From Diploscapter coronatus (Eukaryota; Nematoda; Chromadorea; Rhabditida; Rhabditidae), in contig OZ038423.1 in the NCBI GenBank assembly GCA_964036155.1, forward strand, positions 3,301,249-3,365,248: 64,000 nt of DNA, given 5' to 3'. The translations under genes were made by a program, and so were the position numbers. Positions within the stretch are counted from its first letter, which is position 1. Every line of letters starts with the position of its first letter. Shown one piece after another: positions 39,059-49,177 of the stretch. The notes beneath the pieces were generated by a model. It was not told where the DNA came from. It made no database searches and saw nothing but the letters and a program-made list of their open reading frames with translations.

Positions 39059-41695
39059 ATGGGATTTATTCTTCAAATATCTGTTTTGGCATCAGCATTG
39101 GGCAGGTGACTTGTTAGTTTCAAATATGATCATCAGTTCTCAGTAGTCAATGCTGACATCGAAGCTGACTCCATGAAACTTGCATCTCGTGTTTTCGGAA
39201 AAGAGAACGATCTCATGAGCAACGGCAATCCTCCATATGGTTCATTGCTTACTTCGGAAGGACTGGAAGACATGCTAAAATTGGCGAATATGATACTCCC
39301 ATCTACTAGAAGGCAGGTAATGAATGCATTTATCTTTAAACTACTCTAATGCTACTCATTATCATCCGTGATAGTGCATATTTTGGTTTTCCGAATTCTG
39401 AAACGTTTCTATCAAAAATTTTTATCGATAAATTTTCTCAAAAATAATAACTTTTTAGTAAAATTAAGAATCTCTCTTTTGATGAATACTCTTTGGGGGT
39501 ACGCTTACGAACCAGTCTTCGTGATGCTGGATCCCACACCAGAAGAAAATTCGAGAGTCCGAGTCATCATATCAATGATTTCATTGAAGTTAGACTTCGC
39601 AGTTCAAAACTTTGGAGTTTAATATGAAGTATTTAGGAGATGAAGAGACGAACAGCCCATTTTACCCAGACTATGATAAGCATGATCGATTACGAGTTCT
39701 ATTCCAACCTCACAGAAATTGATTTGCACGAATTCAGGGCATACTGTCAAAATGTATCCTTTCTTCCGACGCACTCGAAGCTAATTTCGAATACTTCTCC
39801 ATTGAAACTGTTGGAGGTTAGCTATGACTTCATTGAAAACAACTTAGTTTTAATGCAAAGTGACAGTCAATTGAGTTAATTATCATTTTAGCAACTCAAC
39901 ATCTCATTGGTCGGTCGATGTTCGCTTCGAATGACGAAGCAACATATCGTCAAGTATTCCGAATGTATGCGTCTTCTTTCTCAAGTTGATATTCCGCTGG
40001 AAACGAAGTCAAGTAAGGGCACAGAATTTCGATAGTACTTACCAAGGATATTCAAAGAGCCTAATTTGAAAATTACAACACATGAAATATTAAAAATGAT
40101 GAAGGCATCGCCTACATTTCTGCCATGCAAACTCAACAGTTCCACTATGAGGTCACCCAAAAGATTCTGGCGAATGACGATCTGCTGAAGGACTATAGCA
40201 TGGAGAAGGCACTGCTTGCGATGGATGCAAACCAAGGATATGAATTGTAGGCTTCTTCATCCCTATGAAATAATCTGTAGAATATTTTCAAGCAATACAA
40301 AAGTGGCTAATTTCAGATCCTGCATCCCTGACTCGATCTATTTCTCAAACTCTTGCAATCGGAGAAATTTGGTTGGCTTTCTGAACAACATCAAGATTTT
40401 TCTTCTTCATATTGTAGGAGCATTTTTATTAAAAAAAATGAAAACAAAGATTTCAGGCATCTGGAGCTACCATCTGCTCATCGATCATCTCTGAAAACGA
40501 CGCAGTTCGAAGGGAGTACCTGGAGAAGATAATTAACAGCATCAATCACATTGTCAAGTTCCAGAATGAGTATCTCGACAATGCGATGGTAAACTATCTC
40601 GCGATTTATGAGATCTTGGATTTATTCGAAATTGCACGATAGCACTGTTGTACTTTCGGAAATGGGTACATCTTTTTCCGAAAGGGTGAGAGATCTGCAT
40701 CAGTTTAAAAACGCGAATTTTAGAACAAGCAAGAGCTTGGATAATATTCAGGACCTGAGCTTCATCGCCTGTGAGGCTTTCGTCATCAACCAAACGATCC
40801 ACGACTTCGATAGCCATGTGGATAAGGGTGTTTCGATTCGAAGAAACCGATTCAAGACTCTCGGGGATACGATCATTAATGATTTGGCTAGTCGTGGGAG
40901 TAGCAAGTAGGTTTGATCTGAAATAATAACGATTAAAAATGATAAAACTTCTATAGTTACAGATATAGATGATTAGGATAGAACAACGTATTATTATCTT
41001 CAAGTGTTTTTGTAGGACTATCTTTTAGGATGGGACGTCACGTCGTCATCACTCGAAATCTTCCACTTCTTTCAAAATACCTCCCATCTTGTCCGTCGGG
41101 AAACTGCCGAGTCATTCAAAACACTCAACGGGATGTGGCAGTCTTCTATACAGCCCACGACCCACTAAAGCAGTCAATGAAGAAACTGAATGATGATTTC
41201 CTCAACAGATCCATGGCTTCCATCAATAATACGATCTGGTAAGGTTTTCACGCATTTTGATCAAATACGGGGGAGATGAGTTGAAAAGGAAGATTTTGTG
41301 ACCAGAGGAGTGTTATAGTTTCGTTTCGTGGTCAGTTTAGGAAATGGGAAATTTCGATTCCTACCTTAAAAATTTAAAGCCTCACGGACGATCAATCTTA
41401 TTCATCGTTTGTCAAAGTTGTCCAATTTTTCATATAATTTAGGAAACTTTCTACGTCTAGAAACCTCGAAGTGATCCGTAATGCACTTATTCAGAAGAAC
41501 CTCTCGTTATCGGGAACCAATCGCTTTAGGACCGAATTGTGGGTCCGCGAATGGGCTACTATCGGTGGTTGCCCTTTGACGATAATACATTCAACGAATG
41601 AAAACACCACAGATCACGTCATTCTGAAATACTACTATAGAAACAAATTTAGTTTCTATGCTTGTGAGAATTATCAGATTTACGTATTTTCGTGA
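39059..41695 (+). CDS. secreted protein, tandem paralogue B of the gene at 36.5 kb
   Basis: Exons: 39147-39316, 39469-39588, 39637-39816, 39892-40012, 40105-40246, 40317-40413, 40457-40588, 40752-40906, 41029-41238, 41443-41695. The last three exons have the same lengths as in copy A (155, 210, 253), most phases agree, and the proteins align throughout: VVITRNLPLLSKYLPSCPSG versus VVTRNLPHLTKYLHSCPG, SINNTIW versus TINQTIW, FRTELWVREW versus FRTELWVRDW, YACENYQIY in both. A hydrophobic start MGFILQISVLASALG (ATG 39059 or 39047) is the likely signal peptide, but its GT donor (39106) does not match the phase of exon 2. A GC donor after 39101 would. The N-terminal third is more diverged than the rest. 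Otherwise intact; AATAAA follows near 41761. Confidence 0.85.
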
Positions 41696-42286
41696 TAAAT
41701 CGACTCAATGCACCGTGCAAATAGTTGAGTGAAAAAGTTTAATATACAGCTGTAGCAATTAATAAAATTTTGAAGGATAAAATTATCTTTGTAATGAAAT
41801 GACATACGAAGATATAAATTATTTCCAATTTCAATAAATTAAAAATAGTTTATTCTTATCAAATAAGTTTGAGATGCACATCTGTATCATGAATTTGCAT
41901 TTTTAAAATTTTATTTTTATCTTCCGATTTGTCTTCAAGAAATAGGAAGAAGAAATACTTCGTAATCTCAAATTGTCCCTAAATATACAAACAACTTGTT
42001 GCCCAGATAACCGTAACTAAGAATTATCAGTATTTTATCAAAAAAAACTTCAACTATACCATATAATTATCCGTGTATACGGATGATGAATTTAAAAATT
42101 ATTTTAAAAATATTTTATTAGTTCACTTTTCATTTTTAAACTGTTGCAGGCCAATACTAAGATATTGCATACTGCGCTGAACTAGTTGCTTTTGGGTTGC
42201 TCCTAGTCCGGCTGGCGATAGCTGCTGGGATTAGGGTGGAGTTAGTGAACGGCTCGTGAGTGAATGAGGGACTGAGTGTGCACAAT

Positions 42287-42308
42287 CTCAAACTTGGGTA
42301 ATTAAACC
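42287..42308 (-). repeat. exact SL1 spliced-leader copy, unit c
   Basis: The minus strand reads the complete 22-nt SL1 and continues ATTGTGCACACTCAGTCC, with no GT donor. It is preceded directly by TTATTTGTAATCAATAAAC. It is the third of three same-strand units. Confidence 0.8.
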
Positions 42309-42440
42309 GTTTATTGATTACAAATAATAAAAACTATACAAATATTAAATGCACTGGCGCAGATTGATCTTGGTTGTTGTCTATCTGCTCCGGTCGGCGT
42401 AGTACAGTTGGTGAATAAAGGGGTGGCTGGTAGGCTCAAG

Positions 42441-42462
42441 CTCAAACTTGGGTAATTAAACC
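42441..42462 (-). repeat. exact SL1 spliced-leader copy, unit b
   Basis: All 22 bases of SL1 are present on the minus strand, followed by CTTGAGCCTACCAGCC and preceded by TATTATTTGCTGTAAATAAA. The unit from here to the next SL1 is only about 150 bases and ends with AATAAA, like a tiny processed transcript. Confidence 0.8.
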
Positions 42463-42534
42463 TTTATTTACAGCAAATAATATATAAAATTATAAATAAA
42501 AAAAATATAAAATAAAAATCCAAAAAGGGCGGAC

Positions 42535-42960
42535 GACATCTCCTCTACGCTTGCGACCTGCGAGAAATGCCGCCCCCAAACGACTTGAATGTGTGTCGAG
42601 GGACAATGTTATGATTTTAAAGAAAGAGAAGAAATTATAGAACATTGTCCCTTGACATCCCGACCCAATATATGGGGGAAAGAGCAGTATTATAGAGAAA
42701 TTAATATAATTTTTGACTCCGCCCTTTCCCCCTTCCCGGAAGAGAGTCGTGTTCACGACATTAAATATATTAAAAAAAAACGGAAGACGACCTCTTCCAA
42801 CACGACGATTTCTCATAATGCCGCCCTCAGGCGACTCAGCGGCATAGTCGAGAGATAATGTTTTGCTCTAAAGAAGGAAAGAAATTTAATAAAACATTAT
42901 CTCTCGACTATCGACTCCGCCTCCTTTAATATTAATCAATAAAAAGGAGTCGTTTCACGA
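42535..42960. repeat. direct duplication of a double-hairpin module
   Basis: Two diverged copies lie side by side, 42535-42760 and 42783-42960. Each has a CGAGAAATGCCGCCC or TTCTCATAATGCCGCCC start, then a long hairpin, then a GACTCCGCC block, then a short GTCGT(G)TTCACGAC hairpin. Long hairpin 1 pairs 42594-42610 with 42641-42657 (17 bp, one G-U). Long hairpin 2 pairs 42844-42864 with 42891-42911 (21 bp, perfect). Both loops contain AAAGAA(G)GAAAGAAAT or close relatives. Compensating differences between the stems suggest that structure is kept. Function unknown. Confidence 0.6.
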
Positions 42961-43128
42961 CAAATTTTCTTTCAGAAATAATATCGATCGACAAATTTGA
43001 AGCTTACAAGAAAGAAAATATAAGAATTTTCCCCTTACACGACCTTCACAATTCGACTGATTCCAAGTAAAAATGATCACAGATTTAACAAATTGTTAGA
43101 ATCTGGCCTGTCTTGGAATCGTTGTTGC

Positions 43129-43275
43129 TCAGTCCTCGCCGTTGGCTCCATAAACAGATTTGATGGGCTTGGTGTTGTTTAGCTCTGGCACGTCGTAAGC
43201 GTAGTAGTTGTGGCTAGGTGTGAAAACAGATAGAAGGTGCGTGAGAGTGTGCGCTCAAACTTGGATAATTAAACC
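43129..43275 (-). pseudogene. SL1-headed retrocopy-like unit a with a short ORF end
   Basis: The minus strand begins with an SL1 copy at 43275-43254 (one change, GGTTTAATTATCCAAG, then TTTGAG) preceded by TTAAATAAA. It runs directly into an open frame reading AHTLTHLLSVFTPSHNYYAY, then DVPELNNTKPIKSVYGANGED, and a TGA stop (43131-43129). There is no ATG and no intron between leader and ORF. This is the arrangement expected if a trans-spliced mRNA was reverse-transcribed and inserted, with loss of its middle part. The parent gene is not recognised. Confidence 0.45.
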
Positions 43276-43962
43276 TTTATTTAATGGTAAAAAATTAAAT
43301 AGTTCAATTAAGCTAAAATGAATAAATCAATAGGCACGAGGCCTGTGGGGTCGATCTAGCAATAAAGTCTCGATCATGGGAGAAAGGACAAGGCAGACGA
43401 AAGAAGAAAAAAAGTAAGAAACGGTCTGTCTGGCCCTTTGGCGAATAGAAAAAGCTGGCTGGCTCTCCGTTCCCAGCTACAAATTACAATTTAAAGGTCG
43501 ATCATTCGACATTAAAATTTTATCAATATTTAAATCATTCGAATAAAACCTTACTATTCGTTCTCTCTTTTGATGAGTTATTCTTAATTAATAAATCATA
43601 AAATATCCATATAAATTTCATCGAATTGACCAGTTTAGATAGTCATGTAAGCCTGATATAGACAGACATAATTAATTGAGATGATATCTGAAATTTTAAA
43701 ATAAAAAAATCGATATTGGAATTTTAAATGTGAAATGAAAGAAAATGAATCAAATGTCGAAAGAAAGTCGTATGTTTTTGCATTAGAGAGATAATTTGAT
43801 TGAAAGAAGAAGAAAATGTTTTGAAAAGCGGTAGGCAAATGCCTCGATGCGAATGAGCAACGCGCAAGAACATATCGATTGAGATTCGAAGAAAAATGTT
43901 AAAATCGGAAAGGAAAATAATAAAGGTCTTAAATATTTTTCAAAATATTGCAATAAATAGGG

Positions 43963-44072
43963 TATTCTGGTAAAATGCCGTGTTCCAATAGCTGAATTTC
44001 CAAGGAACATTTATCGCTTGTCTCCAGCAAAGTGGCGTAAAATTTTTAAATCGTGAAAAAATTACCAGAATA
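43963..44072. repeat. small inverted repeat (MITE-like), TATTCTGGTAA ends
   Basis: TATTCTGGTAA at 43963 is matched exactly by TTACCAGAATA at 44062-44072, enclosing about 90 bases. Only one copy was seen in the window, so mobility is inferred from structure alone. Confidence 0.4.
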
Positions 44073-44321
44073 TGTGTTTTATAAATTCATAAATTACTTC
44101 ATTTTTTTTTGTCGCACTACTTTTATTTAATCGTCTTCGATAATATCAATTGCCAAAGCAATCTGTGCAGGAAGCTTCGTTCATTTCTCACTATCAGAGC
44201 ATTCGGGAATACGCGTTCAAATTGACTGCATCTTACCTATTCACGTTGAAAATTCAACGGTTTTGAGACATTTTGAATAGGTTGGTAATTCTTCCCGACT
44301 TTTCACAATTTCAAATTTTAG

Positions 44322-44551
44322 GCCAATCCACTGAAGACAAACGATACACCAATCGTCGATTCATTATGAGACATTCTCAATTTTTCCGTGATTATCTTAT
44401 GGCATGTCTCGATGATAGAAATTCTAGGTTTGCAAATTTGAAAAAAGTTGATTATGTTCTTTTGAAAATACCGAGTAAAAACAACTATATTCAACGATTT
44501 CTTTCGAGAAACTTGATGCGTATTTTGGGACGGTTAAATGGATCATCTTAA
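44322..44551 (+). CDS. orphan terminal exon of an unrecognised protein
   Basis: A TCAAATTTTAG acceptor opens a 76-codon frame ending TAA at 44549-44551. The product is basic and protein-like (QSTEDKRYTNRRFIMRHSQF, then FRDYLMACLDDRNSRFANLK, later KIPSKNNYIQRFLSRNLMRI). It has one cysteine, no membrane segment and no recognised motif. The upstream frame lacks an ATG, so at least one earlier exon is missing. The repeat at 43963-44072 lies just upstream and may have disrupted the gene. It shows no similarity to the two paralogues next door. Confidence 0.35.
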
Positions 44552-44790
44552 AAAAAATTTTTTTTTAATTTTATTTATATTTAGAAAAATACCTTTTTAA
44601 AAATTCAATTTTTCATTTTCAGGCTCTCTTTTTATCGATTATTCCAATCATACGCTCTTTTCGCTCTACTCCTATCTAGCCCTCTAACCCCAATCGATAT
44701 TGCGCACTATTTCTCCCCTTTCTGCTGCTCTAGAGGCGAGTAGGGGGAGAGGGGCAAATGTTTGGTTCTATTCGTCTGCCCCCCTTCCAA

Positions 44791-44863
44791 TCCCTCATAG
44801 CTCAGTTGGTTAGAGCGTCGTGCTAATAACGCGAAGGTCCTAGGTTCGAGACCTAGTGGGGGA
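44791..44863 (+). tRNA. tRNA-Ile (anticodon AAU)
   Basis: A 73-base cloverleaf: acceptor TCCCTCA pairs with TGGGGGA; D arm GCTC AGTTGGTTA GAGC; anticodon stem TCGTG/CGCGA with loop CTAATAA, giving anticodon AAT (reads ATT); T arm CTAGG TTCGAGA CCTAG. There is no intron and no encoded CCA. A pol III terminator TTTTT follows at about 44871. Complete and well formed. Confidence 0.95.
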
Positions 44864-46153
44864 ATGAATCTTTTTGCAATTTAATTATACACGAATAGTA
44901 ATTACTCTACGTTTGTTGAAATAGTTGTTTTTGACCTTTCTTATTACATTTTTCTATTGATTCAGAGTACTGAATAAAATCGAAGGAAAAATGAATTGTA
45001 TCAGATTCGAAATATGCCAAGGAAAAAGGCGGGAGAAAGATAAAAAAAAAAGAAAATTTAACGGATTTTAAATGCCGACATTGTTGACGTAGTGAGTCAG
45101 AAAAAAAAAACCCTGAATTATGAGGATCAAGTCCTGTTTGTTTGAAGCGGAATTAGCATAAAATCAATTCTAACCCATTTTTAAATCAAATCACGGGAAT
45201 AATTATTAATGCAATTCGGTAGCGAAAGTTCAGAAACAAATATGTGTCTGCAAATTTGCTTGCTCCTTACGCAAAAACAAACGACATTATGATGATTTGA
45301 AGAATAATTAGCTGATAGGAAGTGATCTGTTTAGACGTCAAGCATCGGACCTAGGTAATGTCTATTTCATTGCGAAATCATTTATTTATGAAATATCCTC
45401 GTCCTAGACTTTAGGCAAAGCCGTCAAAATTTCATTAGGTCCGAAATGTAGATTGCAGATATGATAAAAGGTGCTTTGATGATGTGAGTTTTAGACCTAG
45501 TCAAGTCTGTTTCAGGAAGTATCGTTGATTGAAGAGAAAGTCGATATTCATTTTGAAATTAGAAATCGAATTTAAAGCGAAATAATAAGTCGCGCAAAAG
45601 AGAAACTGGACGAATAGTGTAATTGTCTAATATCAACGTTCTCTCCAATCAATAATTTTAAACAAGATTCTAATATGCCTCAACTCTTGTTTGAGGCACT
45701 CATTCTAATCAAATTTTAGATAATAGTCCCTAAAATCGGGTACTAATCACGAAATAGGCGTTCAAAGAGATAGTCATTTGTCATGGAAATGCATTTCACC
45801 TCATTTTCACCGAAAATTTCACAATGGTCAATCAAAGTTTAGTTTGAAATAAACAGCAGAAAATATAAATATAACAAGCATACCAGACAGAAACAGGAGG
45901 AAATCAATAAGAATGAAGTGATAGTAACAAACTGAACAAGAGCAAGAGATAGAGGAGAATGGCGAAGGAGTAGAAAACTTAGCTCGTATAAATAAGTAGT
46001 CACAACAGAGGCAGTCGTTCTTATTCAGTCTTTACCCGGGTATGCTACAGTACCAAAAAGACTATTTGAGATCTCTCTAAATAACAATAAAGTTATTCCA
46101 CTTGAACACGACAGTTTACATTACTCGGAAATACAGTTTTATTCTATCATAAG
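44864..46153. other. spacer downstream of the ZIP-family gene
   Basis: AT-rich and without a supported ORF. It contains one MITE copy (45524-45657). The sequence near 46138 supplies AATAAA on the minus strand for the ZIP transcript. Confidence 0.4.
45524..45657. mobile_element. MITE with GATTGGAGAGAA terminal inverted repeats (copy 2)
   Basis: GTTGATTGAAGAGAAAGTCG, then ATATTCA at the left, is mirrored by TATCAACGTTCTCTCCAATC, then AATAAT, at the right. It aligns end to end with the reverse complement of 8236-8377. Both copies are about 140 bases without coding capacity. Confidence 0.7.
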
Positions 46154-49100
46154 TTAGTGGTCGTCTCTTTTACTCATAAAATACATAAAGATCACACCGC
46201 CCGTAAACCCGAGGTACTGTAGCACTGTGACGAGTAGGCTTTCTTTGAGATTGACTTTGATGAGTTCGTTGGTGGCTTCACGAAGATCGGGGATTTAAAA
46301 TTGAATAATTAAAAATCGTCTAATAAAGTAGATATAATGAAAAAATGCTCTTAACTAAAAACATTGTGCTAATTAAAAAAAAAATTAACAAAACGAACGA
46401 ATCACTCACCAAAGTGCCAAGAAAAATATACATGTACATTCCTGATGAGATGGCGAAGATGTATTGGTCATACGATTCGTCTACATTGTCCAGAAAACAG
46501 CCTAAATTTAATAGAAACCTCAGGAAATTATGCATGAAACTACCAGCAACGAATCCAATGTAACTCAGCGCTATCGGAATTAGGCTAAAGAGGATCGCTT
46601 TTTTCAGGCCCAACCCCGAGTTGGTCAAAATTGCAAGCATCCCTGAAAAAACTGGGTGAAAGTTTTGGTCAGATTTTTTTACGTACCGACTTCCTGCGGA
46701 AGCTGCTGTGTTATAGCTGCGATACCCAGACTGATGCCTCGTTTGATGCTATCGGAGAAAGCAGCTCCTGACAAAATATAGGAGACGATTTTGAAAAACG
46801 ATGAAAAATTAGCACTCAAGGTAATAAGTCATTTTTGCACGATATTTCTTTTATGGCCGGTTGCCAACTTACCCAATGACATCGCATCGACGAGGTTATT
46901 CGCCGAGCTTCCAAATATGATCATAATAGCAACACTGGACACTTCTAACGCCGCAGACTCGATGACTCGCCTCTCAACTACGCGAATGTCGACAGCCACC
47001 TCAGCATCGTTAGATTCATTCTGAAGTTTGATAAGTGAACCTTAACATAAAATTCGACTAACGTTGTTGTTGGGTGCTTTAGTGTTTGAATCAGCTGTAT
47101 TTGATGAGGATAGCCTTCGGATTCGATCATCCGGTAGTACCTGAAGAAAATTTGATTAAATGAGAAGAATGAACCTGATTAGTGAACATACGAAACTCTG
47201 ATTGCATACGCTGCTCGTGTCATGATCCTTCAATTCAACTTGATCTACGACGTTCAGGACGGCGACTTGGCGACGGGTTGACAGCTGTAAGAAAGAAGAT
47301 TGTTTGTTTCTGTGGCAATCTGTAAATGACGTAATAACGTAACGTGAAATGATGAAACGTAAAAATAATGATTGAGCACAGTAGAAGTTGACAGGATTTG
47401 TGCAGAAAAAGGAAGCATTTCGTCATTTACAAACTGCCGTTTTTATGAAGATTATGCTTACAGTTCTTGCTATCGCATTTGTCGCTAAGGCAACTTCGAT
47501 TTCATCCTGAAATTTGACTTTGATTAGAAGAATGCTAAAATGGATAAATTTTCCAAATTTTATATTTATTTTCTGAAATAACTTTGCAACAAGACAAAGG
47601 CAGAGTTGATTAGATAGAGCGCTATTGCTCCCCGATTTTGGCTGTACTATTCCCTTTTTGAATGTGTTGACTATCATATATTTAGTTTATGCACCAGGAA
47701 GAATTGATATAAGGGAATTCCTGCAGGCATTTCAAAAAACTTACAACGAGGTCAGCTCTTTCTTTCTGAAGAACAGCATCAGACAGTTTTCTCGCTGGTG
47801 TGACTTGCACTTCCTTGTCCGACTTAGCCAACTCTTGCTCTATCCTCTGTATGACGCGTGTTTCCACGTTTTTGCTATTGTCCTGAAAGTAAATATAACG
47901 TTTCCTTATATCAGCCTGTGTGTACGTATGACAACAAATATTCTCTATCCCAAAATTGTGAAATTGTGATGTTAATGTTTGAACGAGTTCAAAAGGACAA
48001 TTCAGATTTCTCGTGACATCATACGGCAAGTTTTCACATCGTGGTTTTATGGAGATTCCAGATAATACGCTCTTATGAAAGAACCTACCTCATTTGGTAT
48101 TTTTGGTCCAATTAAAATCGAAGTGATCGTGGACTGATGTACTTGGCGTCGAGAAGTACGTCTCTGAAATGGATAATTATAGACAAAAAACATGGAGAAA
48201 AATGAACCCTCCGTATCTCCAAAATGAACTGCATGATCCGATCGACGGTGAAGAAGAAGTATATCGCACCAATAATGATAGCTGATTTGGCATGATACTC
48301 GAAGTCTTGAATGGTTGTGATTTGGAAAGCCTAGAAATCTTGAATATGACTGAAGCAATCTGGAATCATCGAAATAGAGAACAATTTTATTCCAGAAGAC
48401 GACTTTCAGAATGATTGAAATTTCGACACACCTTGGGCATCATGATAAAAAGCGTCGAGCCTGAGAGTGTTCCAATGCCCAGGGCAATTAGGAAAGACAT
48501 CATTCGCTCGTATAGCGATTTGCTTAGAAATCGGACTGTCAGAAAGCATAGGGGTGATGCCCACGAGCAGAGACAAATGAAAAGAAGGCCGATGACCCAA
48601 GCTTAATTGGATTTTTTAAAAATTCGAGACTTGAGAACCTCACAAGAAAACGCAGTTTAATGATTATGAATGAAACGGTTTCGAAATAAAAGGAAGCTTC
48701 TGACTTAGGTACAAACCTTGGGAACATTTGAGTCAGACTCAGAAAAAATGCCGAGGGTAAGTCACACGACCATTCTGACTTAAACCCTCCCTAGATCTGA
48801 TTAGGTATTGTACCAACCAGTTATGTTGAAGATAAGTCACGAGGGATACACGTGATTTTCATTCATCAGTGACATTTCAAAAAATAGCTCTATAAAACTT
48901 CTCACTCTTCCACCTCGGCGGTTTGTCGTTGCTCTCTATCGAGTCGAGGTAGTTTCCGAAGTCCTGTGGGAGGAAGGAAACGGCTGGATCTGGCTGTTGA
49001 TTCGTGTCCGTGTTTATGTTCTAAATGTCCAAATGATGCGCCAGAGATGATCGCGTTTATATCGACATTCCAGCAGCTTACCATAAAAAGTGGATTTGGA

Positions 49101-49177
49101 TTTATCGGGTTGGCTGTGGAGTAGTAAAGCGGGGTTGGGGCTGACGTCGACGACAGATTATTAATCGGAGAGTTCAT
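46154..49177 (-). CDS. ZIP (SLC39)-family membrane protein with substituted metal ligands
   Basis: Thirteen exons in phase: 49177-49082, 49020-48906, 48601-48432, 48330-48208, 48163-48089, 47882-47745, 47506-47462, 47284-47192, 47140-47063, 47020-46873, 46767-46687, 46642-46410, 46294-46154; 511 aa. The order fits ZIP: TM1-TM2 (MSFLIALGIGTLSGSTLF), TM3, a long variable loop, TM4 (MIIFGSSANNLVDAMSLGAA), TM5 (AAITQQLPQEVGMLAILTNS), TM6, TM7 (ISSGMYMYIFLGTL) and TM8 (VLQYLGFTGGVIFMYF). Canonical ZIPs carry HNxxDG in TM4 and HExPHExGD in TM5; here these are NNLVDA and QQLPQEVGM, and GDALLH in TM2 is GSTLFI. Zinc transport by the usual site is therefore doubtful. A 42-base stretch (46543-46502) is either an in-frame intron or coding. 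The last intron ends in AA instead of AG. Divergent from the b561 gene. Confidence 0.85.
47314..47439. repeat. MITE-like element, GGCAATCTGTAAA ends (copy 1)
   Basis: GGCAATCTGTAAATGACG at the left is mirrored by CGTCATTTACAAACTGCC at the right. The ends resemble those of the element at 51331-51460. It lies in the intron between ZIP exons 7 and 8. Confidence 0.55.

Larger units (their letters stand above)
41696..44321. other. repeat-rich spacer between paralogue B and the orphan exon
   Basis: Apart from the SL1 units, hairpin module and a small inverted repeat listed separately, 43.3-43.95 kb is plain AT-rich DNA. The 89-codon frame 42589-42858 (+) runs straight through the hairpins and is probably chance. 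Confidence 0.4.

Noticed and set aside
42589..42858. 89-codon ORF on the plus strand
   Set aside because: It crosses both hairpin copies and lacks a start context or splice borders, so it is probably incidental.
35647..43275. SL1 sequences as functional SL RNA genes
   Set aside because: None of the four copies is followed by a GT 5' splice site, and no credible Sm site or SL RNA body follows.
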